The translations under genes and the position numbers were made by a program. 64,000 nt of DNA from Ophiocordyceps camponoti-saundersi (nom. inval.) (taxonomy: Eukaryota > Ascomycota > Sordariomycetes > Hypocreales > Ophiocordycipitaceae), in the NCBI GenBank assembly GCA_003339415.1, contig PDHQ01000083.1, forward strand, positions 73,084 to 137,083. The letters run 5' to 3'. Below are positions 10,932 to 23,593 of this stretch, piece after piece. The notes beneath the pieces were generated by a model. That model was not told the DNA's origin and ran no database searches. It saw nothing but the letters and a program-made list of their open reading frames with translations. Each line of letters begins with the position of its first letter. Within the stretch, counting starts at the first letter, position 1.

Positions 10932-12966
10932 CTAAACCGTTTGCCGGGCGCTCGTTATCGTATTGATTTCCGTCCCGGAATCGCTTCCGCGACGGAACGA
11001 AGAAGCTTCGTCCTTTTTGACCGTCTCAACGGTCGCAAGCGGCAGTGGCGTGGGATATCTCTCGAGGCTAAACAGTGAGACGACCACCATGACGGCGCAG
11101 ACGAGACCCATGACTTGGATCTGCTGCCCAAAGGCGCCGACGTAGACTGCCCTGACTAGCCTCCGCAGGCCTTCCGGGAGTTGGAGTCCCGTCAGGGGCG
11201 AGCGGTGCAACAAGTCGAGCTGGGCGGCCGTCAGGCTGTCGCTCAGATGACGACCGATGTGCAGGTTGAAGAGGACGGTGCAGACGGACAGTCCAACACA
11301 GCCTCCAAGTACGCGGGCTTGTGCGACGGCCCCCTGCGCAGAGGCGCGCACACTCCACTCTGCCGCAAACGCGTTCGTCATGATGGTGGCGGCGGAAAAG
11401 GAGAGGCCGACGCCTAGGCCGAAGATGGCCTGGTATCCGTACTGGGCCGCCGCGCTCAACTGGGTGCCGTTCATCGTCGTCATGAGTCCCACGCCCACGA
11501 GCTGGAGACACGAAGCGCCCACCAGCGTGTACGACGTGTTGTTGCGTTTGCTTGACAGGGCACCGCCGAGAAATGAGCCGGCAGCGCAGGCGCCGAGCAG
11601 TGGAAGGATGTGGACGCCGGCCAGCAGCGCCTTTTCGCCGTCGACGATCTGGAAGCGCTCCGGGATGATGATGCAGAGACTGATGTAGGGGAAACCCGTG
11701 AGCAGAGTGAGGCTGGCAAAGAGTCGTCAGCAGTGAGCTCTTGTCCAAATAGCACGTCGTAATCACTCACAGCAAGCCGGCCACGTAGACTCGTCGGCCC
11801 ATCAGCCGTATGGGGAAGATGGGCTCGACATTGTGGAATCGCCTCTTGTCCAGAAATACCTCCCAGCCGATGAAGACGAGGCAGCTGATGCTCGCCATGA
11901 CAAAAGTGGCTATGACCTCGGGGCTTCCCCAAGCTGACGACTGCGAGCCTCCCTGCTGTATAGCGTACACGAGACAGCCAGAGCTGCAGACGAGAGCGGC
12001 GCTACCGATGAAGTCGACGCGCGACAATCCCTTTCGCGAGAGCAAGTGTGCGGCATATTCCTGAGGCCAGAAGTTGGCAATGGCCATGGTCGTCACCAAT
12101 CCGCAGGGGATGCTATGAATAGGTTCAGCCTCTTGTCGGCCCCCCTATTCCAGAGAGACGGACTCACTTTATGTAGAAGATCCATCTCCAGTCTGATAGC
12201 TCGGAGATGACACCGCCGAGGAGCGGTCCCAGAACAAAGGCAACGGCGAGCGTGGCTCCTATCATGGCACCGATGAGGCTGGGTCGGTGTCCCGGGCCCA
12301 TCTCGACGAGACCGATTTGGGTCAACGAGTACAGGCCGGAAGCGCCGATGCCCTGGAGAGCGCGACACCAGATGCTGGTCATGATCAGCGGATGGAAGGG
12401 GCAAATATGGAAGATTGGATAGGAATTACAGTGCCATCATGTCCTTTGCGGTGGCGCATCCCAGAGAAAAGCCCATGAAGATTGTCCAGGAGAGGAGAAG
12501 CATGTTACGACGTCCGTAGATGTCGCTGAGCTTGGAGATGCAAACGGAGAATCCTGCGGCAGACAGCGTCAGTCAATGTGCCTCTCCATCTCGCGGCCGA
12601 CGAACTGACCCATGTATGTCAAGAGGTAGGCCAATACGATCCAGGGCGCATTGATGAAGTCGTTGAGCTCACGCGATATCGTCACCAGCGACGTGGACAC
12701 GATGGAGGTGTCGATTGTGGAGAACAAGAGGCCCAAGAGGAGGCTGCATATGATGGTCAGCTGAAGACGGGGACAGATTGGGGTTGCTGTCTATCATACG
12801 AGATGATGATGACGGTCTGACGAACGCCGCGGATGGGCTGAAGCCCGAGCTGCTTGTCCATGATGTTGCTGCGATGGGCTCGATCGTCTGGTTCGGGATC
12901 TAGACAGGCCATTTGACTGAAGGATGGATTGGGATAAGAGAGAGAGATGGGAGCTTCGTTGGCCAT
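10932..12966 (-). CDS. Major facilitator superfamily transporter, DHA2 (14-TM) drug:H+ antiporter type
   Basis: Six exons on the minus strand: 12966-~12814, 12760-12610, 12553-12430, 12374-12168, 12112-11771 and 11712-10932, giving ~585 aa. The border of exon 1 is the only uncertain one; the other junctions keep frame and use GT-AG. Family marks are the TM1 end FSTIDTSIVSTSLV, the loop SKLSDIYGRRN (motif A), RALQGIGASGLYSL and an antiporter motif C, LAVAFVLGPLLGG, followed by DWRWIFYI. Expected role is proton-coupled export of small molecules at the plasma membrane. It lies 4.6 kb from the polyketide synthase and could export its product, but that is an inference; such transporters are also common outside clusters. 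Confidence 0.9.
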
Positions 12967-13588
12967 GGCGTCGAAGGTTTCTTTTTTTATTTGCTGGCTC
13001 GCTGTCTCTTTCTCTCTCTCTCTCTCTCTGTCAAGCCTCCGTGGCTGATGCCACAAGTGTAAAAGGAGCTGATTCTTCTTCGTCTTCTCTCGTGATTATC
13101 TCTTCGTTTTGGACCAGCTGGAAGGCTAACGTCTCTCTTTTCCCGCAGATCAAGGCGGAATAGATAGAGAGAAAAATCAGCCGGTGATGGGAGGGAGAGT
13201 CAAGAGACGAGAACCAAGATTGTTTGGCTCTGGTCGACGAAGGTGCGGCTTGCTTGCTTGCTTGCTTAGACAGACGACAGCTGATGCGCGTTCTCGCTCT
13301 AGATCTCGGCTTCAAGGCAGGATCCTCTTGATGGAACGTGACCTGTGAGAAACCAGTAGGAGGCTAGGAGTTCGGGCACATTCAAAAGAGGCAGCAGCGG
13401 CTTTGGGTGCTGGTTGCCAGACCTTTAGGCGGCGATGGGTGGGAAGAGCATGGAAGGCAATAACAGATGGGTGGCTGGTTCCCTACATACATACATATGG
13501 GGTAAACACATATGGAGAGTGTGTTTTGTTTTCCATTTTTCATCATCACAATAATAAAGCAGAGCGAGAGGGAAAGTAGAAAGAGACT

Positions 13589-13632
<44 letters not shown>

Positions 13633-16600
13633 GCGGAAGAGAGGGGGGAGGGAGCAGGGGTTTGAGAGGATCAAGGAAGCGATGAGGAGATTTGGTTCAG
13701 AAGCACTGACCCCCTCCATACTACTACGAACGCTTCGCCAGCCGAGCTCTAAGAGACGAGAGTCGAGGATAGAAGACGGAGTCAGAAGAGAAAGAGGGCA
13801 ATAAGACGAGAGAGAAGAGGTCGTCATTGAATAAGCAGCTGAGACAAACTCTGGGCGAGGTCGCACCCGTGTTCGCGCTCTGCAAGCATCCAACAGCTTG
13901 AGCACCAACCGAGGCTTTCTCTACCACCGGGGAGAGGGGGGAAAGGAATAAAGAGAGAGAGGGGGTGGAAGGCGAAAGATAAAGAGTAGTACAGAGAGAA
14001 GGAAGGAGTACGAAGCAGCGTGGCCCCAAGGACAAGAAGAAGGAGGAGATGACGATGACGATGACGACGACGATGATGATGATGATGAAAAAGGGAGATA
14101 CGATCTTCGAGATCGGGAAAGGCTCACATGGCCAAGCCGTAGCCGAAGGCTCAGTTGCCAAGGCCATGAATGAAAAGAGAGAGGGGGGGGAGAGAAGGGG
14201 GGGGGGAGGAACGAGATCTGGGTGCAACGTTGGATTTTGGGACTGGGGCTCGTACAGCTGGATGAGGCTCTGGGCGCAGAGCTCTGCCGGCATTACATAC
14301 AAAATAATACAGAGTCGAGGGTGAGGATACGGCATCGTAGCCGAGACAGGTAAAGCCATGTGTCTTTTCTCGCAGGGTGGTATCCGTACGTGCGTATGTA
14401 CATATTTCGTGCATGCCCACCTACTACGGATTATACAGACATATCTACAGAGTGCGGATGTGTATAATCGATGTTGGGGTAGCACACGATGGCGCAGTGT
14501 CGATTGGACGCCCACCACGCGCGTAGTCGTACCAAAAAAGGGAGACGGAGGTGAAGAATGGGTGGAGGAGGAAGACAATCTCAGAATCGAAAGAGCCGAG
14601 AGACACGATTCTTTGCTCTTCTTCTTCTTCTTCCTCCTCTTTCTCCTGCTATGTGCGTACCTACCTATGTAGGTATGTGTGTGTGTGTGCGTGTAAGTGT
14701 GTGTGTATAAGTGTGTATGTGTGCCTGTGTGTACACCTATGTATGTGTGCAAGTGTAAGTGTGTGTGAGACGTCGGCTGAGGGTCGGACAGGTTCACGCA
14801 CGAAGCGATATCGGCAGCGCCGGACGCCCCCCCTCCCCCATCTCTTCCTCCTCCCCTTGTCTGTCAAAGGGTTCGGCGCTCGCCTCGTTCGTCTCGAAGA
14901 AAAACCAGGGCGGTTCTTGAAACTCGTCAGCTTCTCCCATAACCCTGCTGCCGTGCCCGTTCACCACACCCCCCTTCCTCCCTTTCCCCCCGCCTCTCTC
15001 CCAAATGGTTTCCCAGAAGCGGTCCAATGCATGAGCTTTGTCGTAGTGCGAGCGTCACACTGCGCCTCTCTCTTTTTCTTTCTTTTGTTTCTTTCTTTCT
15101 CTCTATGCAGACGTTGCTTGCCGCCTGGCTGGCTGGCTGGCATCTCGAGCATATCTCGAGCAACGGTCTTCTACACTCTGCAATGATAATGATCCCTTCT
15201 GTCTTGAGCAGGACGTTTATGCACGTGACTACCTAAATCACGGTGGTTGTCGTCAGGGAGGCCACGTGACCGGCCAACGAAGGACGGAATGTAGGTAGAC
15301 GACGACAACGGATGTGAAGCCACATGTGAAGCCGGAGCTACATATGTAAGTATGTACATCTTTATCCTCGATTTATCCCGTCCTCTGCTACGGATAGCAT
15401 ACCATCGAGTCAAATTCCTCCGAGCCTATCAGTTCGAGTCTGTCGAGTCTCTCCGCCCATTGGCTTGTGACCAAGACGTTTGCTGCTGCTTCTTAAAAAA
15501 AAACCACCCGAGGCCGAGATTCGGGTTCTGAGCGGGAAGCTTTCCTCTCCTCCTTTCCATCACCAGGGGGGGGAGTAGCCACCGTCGGGGGCAAAGGGTC
15601 CCCCCAAAAAAAGGGGGCAGCACACAACCGTCGGCCCGTGAGCATGGCTTATCCCTGGAGAAGACAAGATTTTTATTCTGCCTTTACTCTCTTCTTTCCC
15701 ATATCCGGGCCGTCTTTCTCTTGAGCGACGGACTCCTAGCGGATGACCGTTAGATACAGCTCGAGTTATCGCCCCGTCCCTCTCTCCTCCTCGCAGGCCA
15801 TATCCTCTTCCAGCCAAGGCCGACTATCGGATGGCGCTCTCTTTGGGGACAAGTGAAATGAGAAAGCATACAGACACAGCCGCATGTTTCCCGTCCCCAC
15901 CCCTTCCTACCTACATACCTACCTGCAAATCTACCCTCCGTTCCCGCCCGTGCTGGGTTCCGGGCAAGGCAAGGCAATGCGCCGCTGTCGATACATGTAA
16001 CTCCACCTGTCTGCAGATTGGAAGACTGGCAGGAAGGCGTCGATTTTTCTTGACACGTGCAGCGCGACATTGTTTCAGTCGTTTATACATACATACTGTC
16101 AGTCATGGGTCTTGAGACGCACTCTATCCATCTACATACACCTTCATCCGAACGAGCACGTTCCATCGTCCATCGTCAACCCTCGTGTCATGAGACTGGA
16201 GAGTGAACACCCTCTAGTGGACACCTCCCAATGAACACCCTCCAGTGAGATTCAACACCTTCTTGTGTTATTCTTTATTTCTTTCATTTTATTGTGTTTT
16301 ATTCCCCTTCTTTTCATCTCTCTTCTTCAACCCATGTCCTTGATGCCCCGTCTGTGGCCACCTCGATCGTCACCCCAACGGCCATGTCGAGGCTTGGTTC
16401 GCCCCCCTTTTACCCCCCCCCTTGCCCCCCTCCCCCTGCTTCATCATCATCATCATGTCACGGATCTAGCCGGAGTCATCTGCCATAGCGTCCGCGACAG
16501 GCTCTGATGTGGGAATCTGTCTGCCTTGTCCATTCAGACGACGACCCTTCTTTCAAGTTCAAGGCTGGTTGTTTGCACAACCCTAGCCAATCATTCGCCC

Positions 16601-17532
16601 CTTTCAGGACACAACTTCTCTCTCGCGGCCACATACCCTTTTCGTGGCGTTGCGGAGGGAGATAGAGAAGATAGGCTAGGGACCCAAGGGAGGGGGGGGG
16701 TGTGGCTGCAGCAGCATCTTCATCTCAACTGCATGATCAAGAACCTCAGAAATCAACTGCATCAAACGGATGAAAGAGAACGACTTTGACTTGTTCTTCT
16801 TATTCATTCCCCTGCAAAAAGCCACATGGCTAGAGGAGGGCAATCCAGGGCGTGCGTTGAAGGGTTCCCATCAAGAAGCAAAACAAGGGTCGACGGCCGT
16901 TTGTTATTGACAACACTCCTGCCGGGAAATTGAGTCCAAGAGTCGGGGGCCCGCCCGTCTGCAAGACTGGGCGGCGAATGTGCTGCTGCGAGTTGCTCAT
17001 CAGCGGGACGCCGGGGGGGGGGGAGGGGGAGGGGGAAGGGGAGGGAGGGGGGTAAGTTGTCGATCAACAAAGGCCCGGATCACGGCAGATTAAACAGGTC
17101 GAGTTACGTTGTGAGGCCGGTGCTTCCGCGGCCTCGCGGCAACCACGTTGACTGTTGAGGCTGCTTGGGTGCCTCGTTTTTTAAATATCGACTTGGCTCT
17201 CTCTGTAAGGGGAACAGTCTTCCCTCTACCCCTTGTCTTTCTCCTTCACTGCTATTCATATATCAAGTGTCTGCCGCAAGGCTACTGAAGTTTCTCTAAT
17301 CACCATTGAATCTTCTTTGTCCTTGTTTCTTCATTCTCTCTTCATCTCATTCATCTCACCCTTCATCAATATCATCACCATCTCTGGATCTCATTTTCCT
17401 TTCAGCCAAAACTATACTCTCCTCCCTTCCCTCCTCCCTTCCCTTTTCCTTTCCTACAATTCTTTCCTACATATACGTATATTTGAACCTCTGTCGTTCC
17501 CTCTCGATCGAGGTATCGCCAAGGGGAGCGCC
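12967..17532. other. 4.5-kb region without a recognisable gene, microsatellite-rich
   Basis: Contains (CT)n at ~13012-13028, (GA)n at ~13593-13629, GAT/GAC triplet runs at ~14046-14090, a GTGTAT-rich block at ~14670-14770, CACGTG cores at 15222, 15263 and 16054, and short direct repeats of GAACACCCTC near 16206-16245. Long open frames here, such as minus-strand 13724-14797, translate to Ser/His/Thr low complexity and are not convincing. The last ~350 bp are pyrimidine-rich and probably the 5' UTR of the polyketide synthase. Confidence 0.65.
13593..13629. repeat. (GA)n microsatellite
   Basis: About 18 uninterrupted GA units upstream of the MFS gene. Confidence 0.9.
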
Positions 17533-20500
17533 ATGGACGACGACATTGCAGTCGTAGGCCTTGGCCTGCGCTTCCCCGGAGACGCCTCTTCACCTGAGGA
17601 GTTGTGGAAAGTTCTCGAGCGTGGAGAGTCCCAGTGGTCAGAGTTTCCTAAAGACCGTCTCAACATCGACGGCTATTATCATCCAAGCGGAGATCGCCAA
17701 GGCAGTGTAAGTGACTGTGCCTGACCCTCCAGTCTTACATGAGAGTTGGAGTCTAACATGAGTGACTCAGATCTCCTTTCGTGGCGCACATTTCCTCAAG
17801 GGGGATATTGCTGCTTTTGATTCACCCGTGAGAGCAGTCTTGTTTACCCGCTCATCCTGACCTCCGACTGACATCCGCAGTTCTTCTCTGTTGCCGCTGA
17901 AGATGCCAAGGCCATCGACCCTCAACAAAGGATGCTTCTAGAGGTCTCTTATGAGGCTCTTGAGAATGGTATTTACCCCTATTCTTTCATAAAAACCCCA
18001 GATTCAACTAACACGCCACTGTCAGCCGGGTTTCGTAAAGAAGACCTCGATGGAAGTGACACAGCCGTCTATGTCGGCTCTTTCGTCAAAGGTGAGGAGG
18101 GCCGATCTTGAACCTACAAGGCATCGTGACTAGCTGACGCCCTTGGTCTCAGACTACGAGCAGATATGCCTGCGAGATCCGGACTGGCAACCGCGTTACG
18201 CCGCTACGGGAAACGGCATCGCCATCATGGCCAATCGTATATCACACTTCTTCAATTTTCACGGCCCCAGCATGACCATCGACACTGGCTGCAGCGGCAG
18301 TCTCGTTTCTGTACATCTGGCAGTGCAGAGTCTGCAAAGTCATGAGTCTTCAGTTGTAAGAAAAGATGACTGGCCAGCGCCAGGGAGAGCAAAGGGCTGA
18401 CGATACGCCGAAACAGGCCTTGGCTGCCGGCTCCGGCTTGATCCTCACGCCTAACACGATAATGCCCATGACGGCGCTCAACTTCTTGAGCCCTGATGGC
18501 AAGTGCTTCACCTTTGATGAACGAGCCAACGGCTACGGCCGAGGCGAGGGCATCGGCGTCGTCGTCATGAAGAGATTGTCGGACGCGATCCGTGACAACG
18601 ACACCATCCGCGCCGTCATCCGTGCCAGCTCCGTCAACCAGGATGGTCGCACCCCTGGTAAGTTTTGGCGATCGACCTCGACATCCGTCTACGGGCGACT
18701 GATGTGATAGGCATCACGCTGCCGAGCAAGGAGGCTCAGGTGGCCAACATCCGTGCCGCCTACGCTTCAGCCGGACTCAGCTTCGAGCAGACGGCCTACG
18801 TCGAGTGCCACGGAACGGGCACGCAGGCCGGAGACTGGCGCGAGCTACGGGCCGTGTCCGAGACGCTCGGCTCGGTAAGGAGCAAAGGGAACCCCGTAGT
18901 GGTCGGCTCCATCAAGCCCAACATCGGCCATCTCGAGGGCGCCGCCGGAGTGGCCGGTATCATCAAAAGCGTCCTGATGCTGGAACGCGCCAAGATCCCG
19001 CCCAACATCAACTTCGAAAGGGGAAACACCAGCATCGACTTTGAGGAATGGAGAGTCACGGTAAGCGTTTTCCGCGATGCTCGTGCCGCGACTGGCAGTG
19101 GCTGAGACGGCATCTAGGTGCCCAGAACCGTCATGGAGTGGCCAAAGGATGGCATCCGCAGGGTCAGCGTCAACTGCTTTGGTTTTGGAGGGACAAACGC
19201 CCATGTCATCCTCGACGAGGCTCCAGCTTATCTGGCGGCACGGGGGATGTTTGGTCAACACAGCTCGGTCGAGCACATGCGAGCCTTGACTGGGTGGGAA
19301 GTTGAAGAACAACAGAGCGAGCTGCTGTTTTGCTATTCTTCGCACGAGAAGAACGGCGTTGAACGCATCGTCGAATCACATCTCGACTTCCTCGAGGCCA
19401 GGGAGCGAGACGGGTCAGCCATCTGTCTAAGAGACTACGCCTACACGCTCGGATGTCGTCGATCAGCCTTGGAGTGGAGGGGATTCGTCGTGGCCAACAA
19501 GCGAGAAGATCTATCATCCAGGGCCCAACACATGATCCGTGAAGGCGTCGTGCGCGCCGGTCGAGATCATACGCCTCGCATCGGCTTCATCTTCTGCGGC
19601 CAGGGCTCACAGTGGGCGCAGATGGGTAAGGAGTTGTTGGTCTTCGAGGCCTTTCGCTGCGGCATCTGCGACGCCAGTCGTTACATGGCCTTTGCGCTGG
19701 GAGCCTGCTTCAACCTCACGGAGGAGCTGCTTCGAAGCGAGGACGAGAGCCGCATCAGCCAAGTGATGTTGGCCCAGCCGGCGACGACGGCCGTCCAGAT
19801 GGCGCTGGTCGATCTGCTGGCGGCCATGGGCGTCCATCCGCGACACGTCGTCGGCCACTCGTCGGGCGAGATCGCGGCGGCCTACGCGGCCGGCGCCCTG
19901 ACGAGAGAACAGGCCTGGGAGGTGGCCTACTACAGGGGCATGGCCGCCGCCAGCGTCGGTGACAGGGCGCCGAAGCTCAGGGGCGCCATGATGGCCGTCG
20001 GCCTGTCCGAGAGGGAGGTCGAGGCCTATCTCGTCGGCCATTCGGCCCAAGTGGCCTGTATCAACAGTCCCAGATCCGTCACCGTCTCGGGCCAGGCCAG
20101 CACCATCAGCTCGCTAGAGACGACTCTGCGTGCCAGAGGCGTATTCTGTCGCGTGCTCAACGTCGGCGTCGCTTACCACTCCTCTCATATGAAGCTGGTC
20201 GAACACGACTATCGTGACGCGCTCGCCGGCCTAGAGGCGAGTAGTTGCGAGCCGTCGATCCGCATGGTCTCTTCCGTCACAGGCGCCATCGTTGACGGCT
20301 CCGAGTTGGAGGCTTCGTACTGGGCGGCTAACATGGTTTCTCCCGTGCGGTATTCGGCCGCTCTGGAAGTCATGATGAAGGACGAGGACCGACCCGACAT
20401 GCTCATCGAGGTCAGCCCACGGCCGTCGCTGCGAACGCCGACGCTGGACGTTCTTTCAACTACGCTGGCGAACAATAGCAGCGGCCATCAGACGGAGTAT

Positions 20501-23500
20501 CGAGCAGTCATGGAAAAGGACGGCACGGTCGGGCCGCTACTCAGGCTCGTCGGCGAGCTGTGGACTCGAGGCTGCACCTTGGACATGGAGCCGCTGACGC
20601 CCGGAGCAAAGTGTCTCTCGGATCTGCCGCCGTACAGATGGAATCACGAACGGACATACTGGCACGAATCGCACCTCAGCCTCGCCAATCGGTTCCGGGC
20701 CTACGGACGACGCGACCTTATCGGAGCGCCGACGGCAGACTCGATGCCGATGGAGCCTCGATGGCGCGGCTTCATCCGCGTGTCGGAGAACCCCTGGATC
20801 CAGGACCATCAGGTGCAGAAGACTATGGTATACCCGGCCTCCGGCATGGTGAGCATGGTGCTCGAAGCCGCCAGCCAGACGAGGCCCGACGTCTTCGGCT
20901 ACGAGCTCGTCAACATGCGCATCGAGAAGGCCATGGTCGTCCCCAACTCGACGCACGGGCTCGAGGTGGCGCTGAACATGAACATGAAGACGGACGACGA
21001 GCCTGCCTCCTTTTCCATCTACTCCAAACCTCTTGGCCGCGACTGGGAGCGTAACGCTTCGGGCGGTGTCTACTTCCGGACGAGGCCCGATGCCTGGGCT
21101 GCCGTCTTCGACGCCCATGATGATCGGCTCCGGGCGCTTGACAAGACGTGTGATGAGCGGACGGACCCGCGTCAGATGTACGAAGCGCTCGACACCGTCG
21201 GTATCAACTACGGGCCGTTGTTCCGTAACGTGGTCGAGGTTCGTCGTGGAGAGGCGGCCGTCGTCAGTCGGGTGCGCGTCCCGGACACGCGATCCAAGAT
21301 GCCGGCCAAGTTCGAGTATCCTCATGTGCTTCATCCGGCCACGCTCGACGGCATGTTCCAGACGTTGTTCGCCGTCGACTCGTCGCCCATGGTACCCACG
21401 TTTATCCGGAGCGTCTTTGTGACGGTTGGATTGCCCCCGTCATCGTCGTCGTCGTCGTCGTCGTCTTCTTCTTCTTCTTCGTCCTCGTCCTCGTCGTCAT
21501 GCTTCACCGGATATGCCACGGTAGAGCGAGCGGGCGTCCGAGGCGCCGAAGCAACCATCTCGATGCGACGAGACGACGACACTCGCGTCATAGTCGATGG
21601 GCTCCGTCTTACAGGGCTGTCGACGCCGGCCGAGGGTGGCTTTCTGCCCAACCACCGCGGGCTCTGCTCCGAGATCGTGTGGGACGAGGACGCGGCGTCG
21701 GCATCGCCCACTCAGTATTCTGATCTCGTGGCGCTGCTGGCTCACAAGTTTCCCGCCCTGGCCGTCCTTCAGTGTGGCGGCGGCTTCGCTGCTGCGCAGG
21801 AGACGCTCACGGCTGTACTCGGGGGAGGAGATATCGAGACGCCGAGGCTGGCTAGATATACGTTGGTCGAGAGACGAGGAGAAGAGGTGGACATGATCCT
21901 GGACTGGGCTGGTGACACGCCGCTGAGGCCGTTGATTGAGGTCAAGCGGAGTTTGGATGAGGAGATTTCGACTCATCTCTACCATGTCATCGTCGTCTTT
22001 GCTGACGCCGACGTTGACGTCAACAAGCTCAGGAAACAGCTTCGGGCCGGCGGCGTGCTCTTGACCCAGCATCGTCAAGACGACCAGGTTAATGGCGGCG
22101 GTATAAAGCAGATCGCCTTGGGCGCCTTGTCGTTAGATGTTTATCAACCGCCAACGACGAGAGCAGAGATGGATCTTGTCCTCTTGCTGCCCGACAAGCC
22201 GACCGCCGAGGCTCTCGCCTTTACAGAGACTTTCAGACAGCTCACGAGCACGGCGATGGTCAAGGTCGTGTCGACGGCAGACATCGAAAAGGACGAGGGA
22301 TCGCAGCTCGTAGCCGGAAAGGTGGTCATTTCGCTTCTCGACTTTTCCCTCAAGCAGGAAGCGGAACCGTGCTCCGTCTTCGAGTGGGACGAGGCCGACT
22401 TCGCCGTCTTCAACGCGGTTCAGACGTCAGCCAGGGCCGTCCTCTGGATCACGCGCAGCGCACACATGCGACCGATGAACCCCAAAGGCGCGCCCATCGT
22501 GGCTCTCGCGAGGACGCTCATGTCGGAAGATCCACTCAAGATCATCATCAGCTTGGACGTCGGCTTCGAGACCCAACTCGGCTCGCCGTCGTTGAGCGGC
22601 AACGTGCTCGACATCCTCGACCGAACGTGGCAGGCCGGGACCGTCTCGGAGACAGATGATGCCCCGCGTGAGACGGAATACGGCGAGGAGAATGGAAGGC
22701 TTTACATCCCCCGGCTTCGGCCTCTGGGTTCACTTAACATGCTCCTTCTGGAAGGCGGTGATGATGATGGTAGGAGCAGCAGCAGCAGCAGCAATCTCGT
22801 CCGCAGACCTTTCTCGTACGACGAATGTCCTGCAGCGCTGAGACTGGTCCTTGCCCGGCCTGGGATTGGCCATGGTGCGCAGTACTGGGCTGAGGGTGAC
22901 TGCTTCGAGGGCGAGCTGGGGCCCGATGAGGTAGAAGTTGACGTTACCGAGATGCCGCTTACCCATCTCGACCTTGAGACGGCGCTGGGACGAAGCTGCG
23001 AGAGCGATCTAGGCATGGATGCTGTCGGACGAGTGAGGCGTGTCGGCTGCGGTGTGAAAGGGCTGAAGATCGGTGACGAGGTCGCTTCACTTACGGCCGA
23101 TGGAGCGATGAGAAACATTATGCGCGTCAAGGCGAACATGGTGATGAAGACGCAGAAGAAGCAGAAGACATCGCTTCCAAGCCTCCTCGTCAGCGCTTAC
23201 TACGGTCTCATCTACATGGGCCGGTGCGGTCCAGGCCGACGCGTCTTGATCCAAGCCGGCGCCAGCGCACACGGTCTCGCGGCGATCAAGGTGGCGAGCC
23301 GGAGCGGCGCCGAGGTCTTTGTTTCCGTCTCCGGACCGGACGCCGGACGACAGCGGGAGTTGGTCAGACGATGTGGTGTCGATGACGGGAACGTCGTTGA
23401 TGTCGTTGACGAGAGCTGTCTTGTTGCCTTTGTGAGGGCCAAGACTGGTGGTAGGGGGGTGGATGTGGTGTTTAACCCTACGGGGGAGCATATAGGGGCT

Positions 23501-23529
23501 GGCTTTCAGTGCGTGAGGAGAGGTGAAGT

Positions 23530-23593
<64 letters not shown>

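Noticed and set aside
13724..14797. 357-codon open frame on the minus strand upstream of the PKS
   Set aside because: Translation is runs of His/Thr, Ser and Ile from GTGT, GAA and GAT repeats, with no domain-like stretch and no splice-supported extension.
20537..21334. 265-codon frame antisense to the PKS
   Set aside because: Mirror frame of a GC-rich gene, with no recognisable family.
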